Of a stretch of 64,000 bases of DNA, positions 22,001 through 33,400 are shown one piece after another (positions within the stretch are counted from its first letter, which is position 1; each line of letters starts with the position of its first letter). The DNA lies in the NCBI GenBank assembly GCA_012845835.1, contig JABAKD010000029.1:8122048-8186047 (forward strand), given 5' to 3'. Under the pieces are notes generated by a model. It did no database searches, was not told the origin of the DNA, and saw nothing but the letters and a program-made list of their open reading frames with translations. This stretch comes from Undaria pinnatifida (Eukaryota; Sar; Phaeophyceae; Laminariales; Alariaceae). The position numbers and the translations under genes are program-made.

Positions 22001-25000
22001 ACCCTCATCGCTCACAACAACGATTGCTCCTCCCTCGCTGCTGCTGCTCCTCCTCCTTACCCCACCGACCACCGACTACGACCGCTTTTGCAGGTTAAGA
22101 GGGGACAGGTCGGGGGCGTTTGGGTGGCCTACCACCCCGTCACAGCATCGACGGCCGCATCCCGGCACATTGCTTGCGTAACTCTTTCCGTCGACGGCTG
22201 CGACGGTTCGGTCGCGGTGGCTGTGAGCGGCACCACGGCCCCGCCCCCCCCTACCCACCCGCCCCCGCCGCCCTCCCCCCGACACAGGTGGAACTTCTCT
22301 GCTTGGAGTTTATTACGACGGAAACGCATTGACCGGAGCGGGGTGAGGATGGGACGGGGTTGGGGTGGGGAAGGATGGGGAGGGGGAGCGGCGGGGGGTG
22401 AGGGGGAGTGGGGCGGGGGAGGGGGCCGGGGTGGGGTTGGGGGTGGCCAAGGGCAACCTTTAATGTTCAACGACGTTGGCTTGAACCAGTGGGTCGACGC
22501 GGTCTGCCGTGTGGCCAACGGCAGTGACAGGGATAAAAAGTGAGCACAGAAAGCGAGTATGAAAAAAGTGAAATGCCGAACACTCGGTCGTCGCGAGTGT
22601 CGGCTATTTAGTGCTAGCAGGAGTATCTTATCCTTTGTTATACTTTGTCATTGGACTTTGGAAGCAAACAGGACACATGCACCTACCATATACAAACCCT
22701 ACTATTCAATGAAAACGACAATAAAAAGTTACCACGACGTAGCCGGCACAGAACCGGAGCAGATCGGATCATAAACGGATGACCGCCAGGACCAACGCTG
22801 TCTGGCAGAGCACAGTACGCCGGAAAACACCCGTCCCCGCTCCCCCCCCCCCCCAACACGGGTCCCGCATCTGACCCCTCCGCGCAGATTCCAGGTGGTA
22901 GTGGGGCTCAGGAGGGGTTCCGCGTCGGGGCTACGCGTTGCCGCTATCGTGGGCACTGTCGTGGTGAGTTGGTGCACCGCCGGCAGACCTTAATTTTCCT
23001 GCATGGGTTGTGCGACCATTTTTTGTAGCTTTTTGCTTGTTTGTGTGGCGGTAGATACTTTGATGTTTTTTCGAGAGTAGGAGACTGCCTCTGGGTTGGT
23101 TTTCCGAACGCGTGCTACGATAGGTAGGCACCACTTTTGGCTGTTTTTTGTTTCTGAAAGACGGACCGGACCGCCTTGACGTGAATTCGTCCGGAATGCT
23201 ATTTTTGTTTTGCACTACTAATGTATGAGATACTCCTGGTTGCACTTTCATGTTAGGAGCCTCAGGAAATAAACGTTATTGAACCTCTGGCGAGCATGTG
23301 TCTGACGACGGTATCAGAGGGTTGGGTGGGTATTGGTTCTGGCGCTTTATAGTTATCGCGATTGTTTTGCCGTGCAATGTGGTGCAGAACTAACCTGTAC
23401 ATGGATCACGCATATATATTGTTGTGTATGGACGGAATGTAAGGTCATTTTTCTCTTATATATCAATGTGTGCCGTACCCTATGTGTTGGCATGTTTTAG
23501 GGTTTCTTTTGCGTGCCACGGCTCACGAGGACGCCAGCTTCCGCCACCCTCGCTCGGCCGATACGCGCCGAACGCGACCGAAATCGACAGCCCGGACCTC
23601 TGACTCCAATAGACTGGTGCTGGGCGGCAGGGTCGTAGCGTTGTGTTTTCTGCACGGAGTAAGTTGCTTTTGGAAGGCTTTGCTCTCACGACCGGAAACT
23701 AAAACATCTAGATATCACGATGTATACCAACATGGACATAAATATAATGACAGTTTAAGTACTAACATGAAATTCAAACGATCCTCACTAGAGTGGCACT
23801 TTACACCGGCATTCAGCAGCAGCTCGTCGGGTAGGGCATGGCAGGCTCCGATCTAAGCATAGAGTTGCAGGCTGCTGCTGCTAGGGGGCTGGGCTGCTGC
23901 TGGACGTGTGGTGTGTCTGGTGTGGCTATGCGCTCCGGCTCTGCACCCGGTGCTTTTTGCGTGTGCTGCTGCACACGCCTAGAGAAGTTCGGGGAGTGTG
24001 TGCTAAAGTGTTCCGCAAAATAGAGCCGGTGCGCGCGTCTTTGCGGGCCGAGCGCGCGGGCCGTCGGTGCCGGGCGGGCGCGGGGGTGGGCGGGTCGTGC
24101 TCCGTCTGCCCCGCCGCCGGTCCCCGTCTCAGAGCTTTTGGGGCTGAGCGCGCGGCCAGGGCGACAGCACCCCGAAAGCCGAAAGCACGAAAAGTAGCAA
24201 CGTCGTAATAGGTAGTATGTGGTAGTCTTTTCTGGGTGGCATGCGGTGTAGTCGGCTTTCAGACGCGATTATTGAGACGTATGTACCGGTATGGGCCTGG
24301 CACGTCGTAGGCTGACTCCTAATTTCACTTTTCAATTTTTTTCCTAGCGGAGGCATGAGTTGTTTCAGCTATAATGAACAAATTCACATTTTATGCAGCA
24401 TCGAGCCTGCAATAAGGCCAAATTCAATTAACCAATAAACAACGTTGCAAGTCTATCATATCGGGTATATTGACACAACAACAAGCAAGCGTCAGGAAGG
24501 ATGCTGGGGATAGAGTATAGCGTGTTCTTGTCCTGATACGGTATATTTAATGATTTTCGATATTAGAGGGAGACGATACTGTTCCGGTATTATTTACATG
24601 ACATATGTGTTCGGCATCTCAATTCTCAGTATGAACCGAATTGTCGTACGATCTCTTTGTTGGAGGTCGTCCCAAAACGTCTACCCGTTCTGTTACGTTG
24701 TACCAGGTATCAATACGATATCAGTTGCGATCTTCACTTTTGTTCCTTTTGGAGACCCGCTTGAATACCCCACCACCCTCCTCCCCCATTTTCCTATCTC
24801 CTTCCTCCTGTCTCTCCCCCGCCCTTTCTCTCCCCCCCCCGTCTCCCACCCTCCCCTTTCGTTCCGTGGCTCTCTCCCCCCCCCCCCCCCCCTCCCCCTC
24901 TCTGCCTCCCCCCCGGCTCTCTCCTCCCCCCCCTCGCCCTTTCCCCCCCCCCCTTCCCCTCTCCTCTCGCCCCCCCTCCCCCTCTCCCCTTCCCCTCCCC

Positions 25001-27406
25001 CCTGTCCCCCCCCTCCCTCTCCCCCCTGTTCTCTCCCGTCCCCCCTTCCCCCCCCTCCTTCCTTCTTTTCATCTCCCCTCTCCCCCCCCTCCCCTCCCCC
25101 CCCCTCTTCACGGCAACGTAACGGCTGCCTACATACAGGTGGGCGCCAACTCGAGTGTTGCCTTCCCGATTAAGATGGCGGCAAGCGAGGCGGGGGTGCA
25201 TGTTTTTTTTATGCTTTTATCGACGAGGACGCGGACTACACGACGATGTTGCCGTCGCAATGCTAGTAAGCCAGGTGATTCTTTAGTGAATTCCGCCCCA
25301 GGAGTTACAGGCAGTTCGCGCTGACAGCTGCAGTAGCGGTTAATGCAGTGGGGATCGACCAGGCGGCTCTCCGATGGGCTGAGGGACACAGTCGTCTGTC
25401 TTCGTTTGCACTCTCTCACGCATTCGTTACATCTCAACGTGAGTTTGGTTTCGGAGGCTAAGCTTGGGGAGGCCGGCCTGGCGGGCGCGGGTCGGGATGG
25501 AGGGAGAGGGGCTGGCGTACAGACTCGACGCGGGTTTGTCGGCTGATTGAGTTTTGCTTTGAAAAATAGTGAACGTCATAGTCTTTATTGCGCGGAATCG
25601 AAATGATTAGGTTGTACATGGGGAAGTGTACTCGTACCAATTTTTCCATGTTATTGGCCACTTCTTCCTTGGAAACGTTCTGTTTTGGGAGAGCGTCGGG
25701 TTATTTTCGTTTGTAATTCTAGGTGTTATTTCTCGCGGCGGCATTCTGCAATAATCTATTATAAGCACGGATACACATGAGCATATGCATAGATACAGAC
25801 AGGTACCAGTTGTTGTTTTTGGAGATGAACACCTGAAAGCTTTCTGGCGAAAATGTTTTTGTGAACAAGGACTTGTCGGGTAGCATGTATATGCTGCTGC
25901 TGTTCTACAGCTTGTCAATCTACTCTTCTCAACGCTAGTTCTTCCCTCCGGCCCCGCCCTCGCGCTCCTCCCTCCCTTTTTTCGTCGTCGCAGCAGGCCT
26001 ACGCTGCACCTCGGGGCGATGTCCCGCGCCGATGTCGACCACAACTCGCCCCATCGAGATGCCTGTGAAGCTCAGCCCTAACATGTATTTCTCCTCAACT
26101 TTGGAGACGCTCCGACACCGATTGGAGTACCCCGACCCGAACTTCGCTCCACCTTCGAGGCACCCCCTCGACATGGGCGGTAGTAGCAGTGGTAGCGTTG
26201 CCCAAGACGGAACCAGCAGCAGCAGCAGCTTCTGGGAACTCAGCAGCAGTAGCAGCGATGGTAGCGACGGCGATGGTAACGGCGATGGCGATGGTGGCGC
26301 AAGAGTTGACGGCGGCAATAGAGGTGGTGGTGGTAGTCGTGACAGCCGCTGCTCCGTTCAGTCCCCTTCAGCCGCAACTTTCGCGCAGTTGTGGCTAGCT
26401 GCGTTAGATGGTAGTGCAGACGAGAACGGCGATAGCAGCAGCAGCTGTTGTGAGGTGGTCGGCAAGGGTGGTGACGGTGATGGTGGGGAAGAGGCGACGG
26501 CGGTGGTAGAATTTCCGCTGGCGGCAGTGGTACCAGAAGCGGCGGCGATTGTGGTGGCGCCGTCCCGCTCGCGGCAACGGCACCAGAGTTAATGGAACAG
26601 TTGGCGCGCCAATGTTGAACACCAAATGCAACCTTGCCGGAGAAGCTTCACCCGAAACCACTGCAGTGGTGGTAGCAGCAGCGACAGCGGTGGTGACAGG
26701 GCCGGCGGTCGCGTCAGTAGCAGGGGTGCGTCTGTGGCGGGCGTGGTGGTGGTGGTGGAGGAGGCGGTGGTGATGGTGGGGGCGGGGGCGGTGGTGACCG
26801 AGACGGCGACAGCGAAAACAGCAGGGTTTGTGTTGGCGGTGTTGGCGGCGGAGATGGTGGTGGCAGCGATAGAGGTGATCGGGATGGCGCTGTAGATGGG
26901 CGGTGGTGTGGAGACGGGTTTCGGTGGTGTGGTGGCGGTGGTGGTGATAATAGCGGTGATCGCAATGGAGGTGGCGGTGGCGGTGTCGGCGGAAGTGGTA
27001 GTGGCGGCCCCTGCGATAGCGAGAACGAGAGCTGCAGTAAGCGCCACGACGTCGTCACGTCGACGACCTCACACACTGGCGCTAAACGAGACCGGGAAGG
27101 GGATGACGCTGACGACGAGTGCAGCGGCAGCGAAGACAGCGATTGTGAAAGATCTGCATGGTCAGATGGCGGAGAGGGAAGCAGCAGAAACAACAGCAGT
27201 AGCAGCTCCCAAAGTAGCGATTCCGGCCATCGCCCGGCTCGAAGAAGTTGCGATCGTCGCCTGCGCCGAACGGCATCACTACTGGTCAGCAACTACCTCC
27301 CGCGCCATCACCGGTGCCGATGCCTATGCCGATGGTACAGGAGGAGGAAGAGGAGGAGGATGACGAAGGAGCGATGAACTGCAAGGCCGATGACGACGAG
27401 TTGTAG
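11905..27406 (+). CDS. Gene copy 2, spanning the unit junction and the assembly gap; frame broken
   Basis: Exons before the gap: E8 11905-13015, E9 14042-14205, E10 15066-15209, then across a ~3.6 kb intron E1 18815-19268, E2 19617-19692, E3 20229-20389. After the gap the same exons appear again: E1 22094-22539, E2 22888-22963, microexon 23295-23310, E3 23501-23658, then E5 25139-25274, E6 25349-25438, E7 25994-27406. If the gap flanks are one locus entered twice this is one gene; if not, two partial copies. Faults relative to copies 1 and 3: one-base loss in E9 (near 14172), frameshift in E1 of unit 2, two one-base losses in E5, and several indels in E7 (for example near 26490, 26597 and 26728). 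Whether these are mutations or uncorrected read errors cannot be told from sequence. Confidence 0.5.
12300..12890 (+). repeat. GGTGTTGGT-type minisatellite inside E8
   Basis: Degenerate 3/6/9-bp repeats of GGT, GTT and GGC that encode Gly/Val in the E8 frame. Copy at 33360-33930 with small deletions. Confidence 0.85.
14042..14205 (+). CDS. Exon E9 (unit 1), one base short
   Basis: Acceptor CTGGCCGCCTCCGTCAG, donor GTAAGT. Unit 3 (35238-35402) gives 165 nt, phase 0 to 0: [18 protein letters not shown]..., then [20 protein letters not shown] and ...FRPECSS. Unit 1 has GGGTCGGGTCG where unit 3 has GGGTCGGGGTCG, which shifts the frame for the last ~13 codons. The content is acidic and helical; no family recognised. 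Confidence 0.65.
15066..15209 (+). CDS. Exon E10 (unit 1): first half of an ASH-type Ig-like domain
   Basis: 144 nt, phase 0 to 0, acceptor GACTGAAAAG (first AG after the C/T tract at 14940-15000), donor GTGAGC. It reads ...[20 protein letters not shown], then [20 protein letters not shown], then FLS. 'L.NTS....V.ISLEG..AFSI' is the characteristic start of ASPM/SPD-2/Hydin domains. The downstream partner in phase 0 is E1 in the next unit, which supplies the remaining strands. Identical in unit 3 (36263-36406). Confidence 0.72.
15775..16800. repeat. Inverted ~60-75 bp minisatellite
   Basis: A degenerate motif, roughly GGTGCTACACGCGCGTTT-GGGGACAAA-ACTACTTGGAGTTA, recurs several times forward (about 16180-16800) and in reverse complement (about 15775-16010), so the region could fold back. 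Copies in unit 3 at about 36985-38005. The 196-aa frame 16381-16971 is a by-product. Confidence 0.6.
16853..18499. mobile_element. Non-autonomous hAT-type DNA transposon, full length, 1647 bp
   Basis: The left end TAGAGATGGGCACCGG and right end CCGGTGCCGATCTCTA are inverted copies with one mismatch. The flanks are a perfect 8-bp target duplication, GTCACGCC (16845-16852 and 18500-18507). Subterminal regions hold clusters of AACCGGTT/CCGGATAACC motifs, as usual in hAT elements. No transposase frame. It sits across the unit 1/unit 2 junction, inside the gene's intron, and carries a nested smaller hAT element at 17256-17597. Confidence 0.88.
17256..17597. mobile_element. Nested hAT-type MITE, 342 bp
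   Basis: Inverted ends TAGAGCTGTGAGT, flanked by 8-bp near-duplicates GTTATAAC (17248-17255) and GTTACGAC (17598-17605). Copy at 38462-38802, with one change in the right end. Sits inside the larger hAT element. Confidence 0.8.
17748..20832. repeat. Tandem array unit 2, cut by the assembly gap
   Basis: This copies unit positions 1-3085 and then stops at a run of N. It shares with unit 3, and not with units 1 or 4, an extra ~105 bp tandem duplication in the pyrimidine-rich tract (18560-18780), a missing TTTG in the run after 19780, and several substitutions. At a few sites it instead matches unit 4. It holds exons E1-E3 of gene copy 2. Confidence 0.93.
20833..21332. other. Assembly gap, 500 N
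   Basis: Exactly 500 N, the usual placeholder for a gap of unknown size. The left flank is at unit position ~3085 and the right flank is at ~305, so the sequence after the gap steps back by about 2.8 kb in the unit. Translations running through the N are meaningless. Confidence 0.99.
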
Positions 27407-30400
27407 GAAGTGACGGGAGGAGGCTACCTGCCTATTTTCTGTCCCGTTGTCGGTGGCGGCGAGCATTGTGGTGCTGACGATATCATGTGGTATCATTGCA
27501 GAAGAATAAGGCTCCGTTTATATCGCCAGTTTATGTGCTCCGGGAAGGGGATAAGGGGCGATAAAATAAATACCTGTTGCATTCCAAAATCTGGCAGGCA
27601 ATGACAAAAGACAACGTAATGTTTGTGTCTAATGAATTGCTGTTTCTTGCTGCGATGGGTTGACCACAAGGCCAAGTGTGGGAGGACGAGACCACGCGCC
27701 TGATGCCAATGTTCCACAACAATGTTCGTTCGTTCGTTTGTTCGTTCGTTCGTTTGTGTCCGCTTCTTAATAGTTCATTCCTAGGGCATCCCAATCCGAT
27801 ATTTGATTGTCGATCCCGGCCACCCTGCAAGGCAATTGTCAACAACAGTGGCCGTTTTTCATCACGCCACTGACCCTCACGAAGTTTCAGCTCTATTGGC
27901 GCCGCCTGTGTCGTAGCAGTCGTTGATTTGGCAGCTTGTGATCCTTCTCGGGTTCTCCGTGCACGGAGAATATATAAAAAACGTACCTGGTACCTGGTAT
28001 ATTATTAATAGTGGCAATTACCTTCCCTCCCCTCCTGTAGTGGCTTGCTCGCTTCACAACCGTCACAAATGGACCGGGCTATATTTCCCCGAGACAATGC
28101 AACCACCTCTACATTGGCACTCCGCGGGAAATCGACCATGGTGCCTGAACTGCAGCGGGGACGCCATCCGCAGCCTGTCGTTCGTCCCTCGTCATCCCAA
28201 AAATGGAACAGGCGACCTGTACAAAAAATACCCTAAAAAGTAATAACAGCTGGTAAGCCAGTACAGCAGTAATGAGTTTCGTGGAAGTATGGTAGTACGG
28301 GCACAGTTGTTATTTTTCAACCAGACCATCGAACGCCCGCTACATCTACTACATAACTTGTTGAGACGTAAGTCAGGAGCAGCGCAGCACACTAGACACT
28401 TGGAGGTACTGCTCAAACACCCGGGGCTCTGCTCTACGGCAGGCTACTTCAACACAACCATTGTCTCAGGTGAACCGCTTTCGGAGAGGCAACGCATGAC
28501 GACGGCAACCGAAAAGCTAGAATGAAAATGCGGGAAGAGGACACGCCGATGTATGGGGTCGCGTGCTGGGTGATATTGTTCGTATCTCGGCCAGCACAGC
28601 AGCAGCAGCCAAGTTCCGACGAAGGACGAACGATTCGCCCAACTATTGCCGAAGAAAAGGGACAAGTTTCCGAGACGGGGGCGGATCGATTAATCGGAGT
28701 CATTGATCAACGACCCAGACCCTCGCTGTTTTGTGTGTTTTGAAGCAACCCGAAGCAGCACGGAATCACGGGGGCGCAGGCTTGTTTTTGTCATTCATGG
28801 CTTGGTCTCTCCGCCTCTTGTTTTCTTCCTATCATCGATTGTGTCTCTGCGTTCCGTGATGCTGGCAAGAGCATGCGTCCCTTCGTTGCCGACGTTCTCT
28901 TCCGGTCGCCAATAAATAGTACAATACACCTATTTTGCGACATCGGATGAGAGCAACCCTAAGCTTTACTTCGATAAAATAGGGACAACATTAGACACGC
29001 TCCAAAAACGTTTTGCACAGACTTCATTACTGTTGTGTGTTGGATCTGTATGAAAACAGTAATAACTAACTGCTTTGAGGGTGTTCACCGCCGCCTCTCT
29101 CAGCCCAATGTTTGTTTTCGGGTTGTGTGTACGTGCGTACTGTAGACTATACCAGGCCATTTTTCTTTTCCACAAAACTATCCAAATACGTCAGCTAGCT
29201 GTGAGTTCGGCCACACAGCTGAGTAGTCGCTACACATCTTGCAAGCTGCGTGATTCTTTGGCGCATGGTGCGTTTCTTCCTCTCCATATTTTGTTTTTTT
29301 GCGCATGTCTTGGCACTTTCATTTTTCTTCCTCCCGACAGACACACTCAGATCCAGGGTCCAGGGTCGCCAAGCAGGCTCTTCCCCACCCTTTTTTTTTC
29401 CTCCCTATCTATGGTACGTGCCCTTCGTTTTCATTGTGAGGAGACTTCGCACTTTCTTCTTCCCTCCTCAACTACTCGCATTGAATTGATGCACCACAAT
29501 GAGTTCTATACCAGGTATTTTATATCTATAGACTAGGTCTATAGTCCTAGTCTATGGTGGTACAGTTTCGTGCTGGTACACAACAACAGCAAGCAACAGC
29601 TAGCAGCAGCAGCAGAAGAAGAAGAAGCACCAAAAACATCAACTACTACAACAACAACAGCATTGCCGCAACAACAAGCACACACCCGCCGAATCATATG
29701 CGAGTCTATCGCAAAAGCACAACAACAGCAGCAGCAGCAGCAGCTGCAGAAGAATAAGTACTTAGTGTTGACCTGAAATTCGTCGAACTCACGGCTGGCG
29801 TCCTTGAAAATTATTTATAAAATAAGAACCTCGAAAACGGCGGAGCAATAGTCTATATTACTATTAATATTAATGCTGCGGCGCAGCAATATAGACTAAT
29901 ACTCAGCAATGATATAATAGACTACTACATACTACTGTATGTATACGAATATGGCGGGTACCAGGTACAGTACCATGTGGTACTACGACATACATACACT
30001 ATCTATCTGTGTACCGGCCTTTAATAATATGTATGTCTACGTACGTGTTTCTGCCGTTGGCGCATTTACTCGAGGTGTTTGCTTGCTCTTTAGTACATCC
30101 TGGAACTCCTTTTGCTTGTATGAAATGGGTGTGAAACCGTATCTTGGCCCCCTTCCGGGTTGTACGGTTGGTTTCACTCAGGCATCCCCCTTCCGAAGGC
30201 AGGCTTTCCGTGACGCAGTCGCTCTGTACGCACAGCAGCAACGGGACACATAGGCATGCGTGGAGCGAGGCAGTCCGCGCCCGGCGGTGAGTTGCTCAAA
30301 TTGCATGCCTCTGATCATCATCTGCCCGGCGGCCCGATCCGCGCGCTTTGGCTCTTGCTTTGACTCTGCCGCACCAATGTGTCCGTGAACATAATAACCA

Positions 30401-33400
30401 TTTAAAGTGGTAATCGTAATAGAAGAATACTTAAATTTACGTACGTGTAGCGGCATGGTCTTGACCTGGAGCTCGGCCGCACGCAAGGCGAGCTCGGCCG
30501 GCGCCGAAGTTCGCAAGTCACGTACACGACACAGAAATGAAAATGTTCAACTCGGCAGGACCTCGGTGTGTGTTCGTGTGCGGATGCAGATTGGCGCGCT
30601 CGCTATCGGTCGGCTTGCTGGGTCAACTTGTTCGTGCTTGCAATGCTGATGATACCGCATTGGGCGGGATGCCCACCTTGATATGGACATAATCATAAGG
30701 AATGTTCGAATACCAATAAAACACAACATGGTAGCTATATTTACGCCACAAGTGATTTGTACGACTCTCACATTCCATCCCTCGATCCTACCTGCTGGTG
30801 CTCTGACCACTTGTACCCCGCATCTCCCCGTCTCATTGGACTGGCAGAGGCCAGGAGCAGTGACAGCTCTTCTGGGCAAGCTGGTTCCGGCTACTCCGGA
30901 CACGCGGTGAGCTGAAGCTTGCTCCTATCATGAGCGTACGTAGCGAGAACGTCCCCCCCCAAAAAAAAAAACGACATTCCTTTCTTTTCAATCCCCCCCC
31001 CCCGCCCCCGAACTTTTCAGTACGTAGCGTAGTGGGCTGGTGGCTGGGTGACGATATACAAACAAAATAAAATAAATATCATCACCCATAGGTAGGTGGC
31101 CCTTTTTAAGGAATCCCGCGATAAGGAAAACGGCATGTATGTGTACTTGACCGATCTCAACTTTCTCCGCGCCGTTTCGTCCCTTACAGTGGACGCAACA
31201 CCATTCAATAAGGGACCCCAGGTGCCACCATCACCTTGTCTCCCACTCGAAAAAACGCCATGTAGATAGTTAGAAAACAAGTCATGTGCTCGTAGTGTGC
31301 TAGGGAGACCTCTCGGTTTACAAGGGACCCTGGGTCAGCCCGCCGCAATACGTACGTATCGGCCAACTACTACTGCTGCTGCTGTATGCGGAGAGCTTCA
31401 CGCCTCGTGTGCCACTAGGATAACAACAAAAAGAGTCGCGCGTGCGAGATCTTGCGACTACTGATGATGCTGTAAGTACAAGTCTCGAGAGCACGGGTGT
31501 ACGCTAACACTGATGGACGGAGACGCAGCGCCTGCATCCGTGTGCTGTCGGACTGCTGTGTTTTATCGTCGGTGACTTACTATAAAAAATACGTCACCTG
31601 TGGCGGTCGCGATGTCGTCTATCAGGTATACTAGTCGTTACATACCCGGTAGTCTACTAATAGTATCAACCTGGTACCTGGTAGTTAATATAGCTGCCAG
31701 CAGCAAATATGCCAGAGACGGAACTTGCACCGGGCTAGACAGAGAGATCTGTCAAAGGCTGTCAAGGCAAATGATGCTTTGACAGACAGCCTTGACGGCC
31801 GAAACACGGGGACACGAAAACTAACCCTAACCCATCACTCACTAAGGGAAAACACCTTTCCCGTGCTAGTTGTGTAGAAAAAGGGCTTTCCACATATGGA
31901 AAAGTGGAGTTTTTTTCTACCGCCCTGAGATGCTGCCTTGACCGCCAAAGCACCGCTGAAGTATTTAGAATACTTTAATAAAACACGTGGACACGACAAA
32001 AAAGTATTTTTGGGAAACAACTTTGCCGTACGTATTATTGTCGATAAAACAAAAACTTCAGTAGAAAAAGGGGTGTCCGTACATAGAAATAGAGGATTTT
32101 TCTACCGGAGGGATAGCGTGCAATCAGTCTAGACGGGTGGAAATGCCTTCACGGGGACAGCCTTGACTAAGTCCTGGTATATTTGGCCAGTTAGTATCTA
32201 TCTATGATACGTGCCGAATTAGTGGGCCGAGATCATTGTCTGGTACCCCGAGTCTGGTGCCCTGGTTAAAACTCATCATCTCGAGAGGTGGCCGGGGATT
32301 GGGATAGCGTACACACCTCACATAAAAATGGTCAGAATGGAAAACTAACCGGAGCGCTGTGATCGTAGGACGATTTAGAAGAAAACAACTTTTTTTTTTG
32401 TCATTTTTTTTACTTTTTTAGATATCTTGAGACCCCCCTCCCCTGCCGCCATTTTTGATGTGAGATGTCGAAGAAAGACCGTCCGGGCGCCAGTGTTTTG
32501 TGTGCGTACGCTATAACATACAGAGTGGCAGTGCCATATTTGTACTTCGACTGTCCGGTACACCTGGTACTATGCAACGCGATCAATATACTTGGTGTAC
32601 GACAACAACCGTCCCGTTTGCGGTTAATTGTCGACCCTGGTGCTACTGCCGATGGGAGTCGCCGACCATACCTTCACGAGGATGCTGTATGCGTGCATAC
32701 CTGAACCGCGGTTTACGAGCATACCGGTTTATAACTCGTCTTGTTAGCGGTTGGTTTCGTCATCTTCTTTTGCATCTCCGAGTGCGTGTTCTCGGCCTGT
32801 GATACGTTTGATTACCATGTGAATCCTACTCAACCAACTGACAAGCCAACCAACCAAGTAACCATCTAGCCAACCAACCAACCAACCAACCACCAACCAC
32901 CAACCAACCAACCAACCACCTCTACTAATCTACCTCCCCTCGCGCGTCCTTTCCTTGCCGTCAGAAGCATGAACAGTACCAAGACCACAAGGCAGGTGGC
33001 AGGGACGGTGGCAGTGGTGGCAGTGCCTCCCTGGAGGGGGAACCCCCCCCCGTGCCCTCCGGTGGGCATTTGGACCGCCGCCGACGAGGGCGGAAGAAGC
33101 GGCGAAGAGAGAAAGGGAGGGAAGGATAGCTGCGAAAAAGGCTGAGGCGGCAGCGACGGCAGCAGTGGCGGCGGCAGTGGCGGCGGCCGCGGTAGATACG
33201 GCGGGCACGCGGTGGGAAACAGTAAATGGCTACCACCTGAAAAGCGTGCGCTGCAGTGCTCCGGCCAAGGAGAGCGGCAGTGGGGTCCGCGACCAGGCAG
33301 CATCCGTGAAGAGAGCGCAGTTGCTGCTGCGGGAGGAAGGCGCGCGGGTGCTACCCCGCAGGAGGGTTCCTTTCGGCGGCGGTGGTGGTCGTCGTGGAGT

